From: CAZMUD01 sp964569715
Lineage (GTDB): Bacteria; Chloroflexota; Dehalococcoidia; Dehalococcoidales; UBA2162
Length of the DNA stretch: 6,609 nt
Direction of reading: 5' to 3'
Assembly: GCA_964569715.1 (NCBI GenBank)
Contig: CAZMUD010000061.1
Span: 1 to 6,609, forward strand
The stretch's first letter is position 1; the number at the start of each line of letters is the position of its first letter. This document shows, piece by piece, positions 6,419-6,609 of this stretch. The notes under the pieces were generated by a model. It had not been told where the DNA came from, ran no database searches, and saw only the letters and a list, made by a program, of their open reading frames with translations. The translations under genes were made by a program, and so were the position numbers.

Positions 6419-6459
6419 TCAAGAATAAAGGCTTTGCCCAGCTTTTAGCCGTTCTTGAT
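6419..6459. repeat. Inverted pair of TTCTTGA sites near attR
   Basis: TCAAGAA (6419-6425) and TTCTTGA (6452-6458, extended to TTCTTGAT at 6459) are inverted copies enclosing an inner GGCT/AGCC pair (6430-6433 and 6447-6450). The 8-mer TTCTTGAT occurs again directly beside the left repeat at 4332-4339. The three copies lie within about 55 bp of the attachment cores, as arm-type recombinase sites would, but the motif is short and the role is inferred. Confidence 0.3.
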
Positions 6460-6469
6460 TATGGGGAGG

Positions 6470-6523
6470 AAAAGATGGTGGGCGGTAGAGGACTCGAACC
6501 TCTGACCCCCTGCGTGTAAAGCA
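6470..6523 (-). repeat. attR: right 54-bp direct repeat of the island, within tRNA-Val
   Basis: This is identical over 54 bases to 4278-4331. It forms the 3' part of the intact tRNA-Val plus its first six trailer bases. In the circularised element it would be flanked by TTCTTGAT on both sides: ten bases away on one side (6452-6459) and immediately adjacent on the other (4332-4339). Confidence 0.92.
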
Positions 6524-6552
6524 GGTGCTCTAACCAACTGAGCTAACCGCCC
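6476..6552 (-). tRNA. tRNA-Val (anticodon UAC)
   Basis: The minus strand folds into a complete 74-nt cloverleaf plus encoded CCA: acceptor GGGCGGT/ACCGCCC, D stem GCTC/GAGC, anticodon stem CCTGC/GCAGG around loop TTTACAC (anticodon TAC), a 5-nt variable region, T stem AGAGG/CCTCT with loop TTCGAGT, and discriminator A. It reads valine GUA and, with usual U34 modification, other GUN codons. Its 5' end is 3 bp from the neighbouring tRNA-Arg, so the two are surely co-transcribed. Its 3' part is the island attachment site and appears fully functional. Confidence 0.97.
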
Positions 6553-6555
6553 ACG

Positions 6556-6609
6556 TGGCGCGCTTGGCGGGTCTCGAACCCACGACCTCAGCCTCCGCAG
6601 GGCTGCGCT
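6556..6609 (-). tRNA. tRNA-Arg (anticodon GCG), 3' part
   Basis: The minus strand shows the end of the D arm, the anticodon stem CAGCC/GGCTG around loop CTGCGGA (anticodon GCG), a 5-nt variable region, the T arm GTGGG-TTCGAGA-CCCGC, the acceptor 3' strand CAAGCGC, discriminator G and encoded CCA. The 5' part lies beyond the window edge. GCG assigns it to arginine CGC/CGU codons. Most bacteria use ACG (inosine-modified) here, so G34 is unusual. It lies 3 bp upstream of tRNA-Val in the same transcript. Confidence 0.85.

Larger units (their letters stand above)
4332..6523. mobile_element. 2.2-kb tRNA-Val-integrated minimal island carrying a SIR2-TPR gene
   Basis: The unit is bounded by 54-bp perfect repeats derived from the tRNA-Val 3' end, with the complete tRNA at the right end. 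This matches the known mode in which tyrosine-recombinase elements recombine at a tRNA 3' end and restore it with their own copy. The unit contains one gene (SIR2-TPR, minus strand) with its own promoter and terminator, and two non-coding flanks (4332-4601 and 6231-6469). I found no integrase, excisionase, replication or transfer gene, so any movement would need a recombinase supplied in trans, or the element is a deletion remnant that kept both ends. Sampled lines are about 32-45 percent GC, against about 50 percent for a sampled line of the surface-protein gene. The right boundary includes attR; the physical unit could equally be given as 4278-6469. Confidence 0.82.

Noticed and set aside
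4332..6523. Integrase, insertion-sequence transposase or CRISPR array inside the island
   Set aside because: I saw no second gene of any size on either strand, no terminal inverted repeats with target duplication, and no regularly spaced repeats.

Overview
The window looks like a chromosomal segment of an uncultured bacterium, most likely a Chloroflexota (Dehalococcoidia-like) lineage. The evidence is indirect. The tRNAs are bacterial in form with encoded CCA, Shine-Dalgarno sites precede several genes, and the large exported protein combines a TasA/camelysin-like module, proline-rich linkers, a CARDB-type domain and a C-terminal anchor ending in RRRL. I associate that combination with Dehalococcoidia, but I could not run a search to confirm it.

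Left part (1-3828), ordinary chromosome. The tail of one C-terminally anchored protein (1-70) is followed on the same strand by a 664-residue secreted, membrane-anchored multidomain surface protein (131-2125). Convergent to it lies a 186-residue membrane-anchored transglutaminase-like protein (2278-2838, minus strand). Across a gap of about 400 bp, on the plus strand, is an integral-membrane isoprenylcysteine/phospholipid methyltransferase-family protein (3247-3828). All of these act at or outside the membrane.

Middle (3829-4277). This stretch has no intact gene. It holds the eroded remains of a small minus-strand gene (3966-4227), readable only by switching frame, and then a perfect 16-bp hairpin (4233-4270) that was probably the original terminator of the tRNA operon.

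Right part (4278-6609). A 54-bp perfect direct repeat (4278-4331 and 6470-6523) corresponds to the 3' part of the tRNA-Val gene plus six bases of trailer. The right copy lies in a complete tRNA-Val(UAC); the left copy is an orphan 3' tRNA fragment. This is the attL/attR signature of site-specific integration into a tRNA 3' end. The 2192-bp unit between them carries one gene, a 542-residue SIR2-domain protein with a helical, TPR-like C-terminal half, plus its own promoter, Shine-Dalgarno site and terminators. No integrase, replication or transfer gene is present. The unit is visibly more AT-rich than the left part. The simplest reading is a minimal, non-autonomous tRNA-integrated island whose cargo is a single-gene SIR2-type (probable NAD-degrading, anti-phage) defence protein. 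Upstream of tRNA-Val, 3 bp away, is the 3' part of a tRNA-Arg whose anticodon reads GCG rather than the usual bacterial ACG.

The most notable result is the nearly cargo-only island: complete attachment repeats, one defence-like gene, and candidate recombinase arm sites beside the core repeat, but no recombinase.
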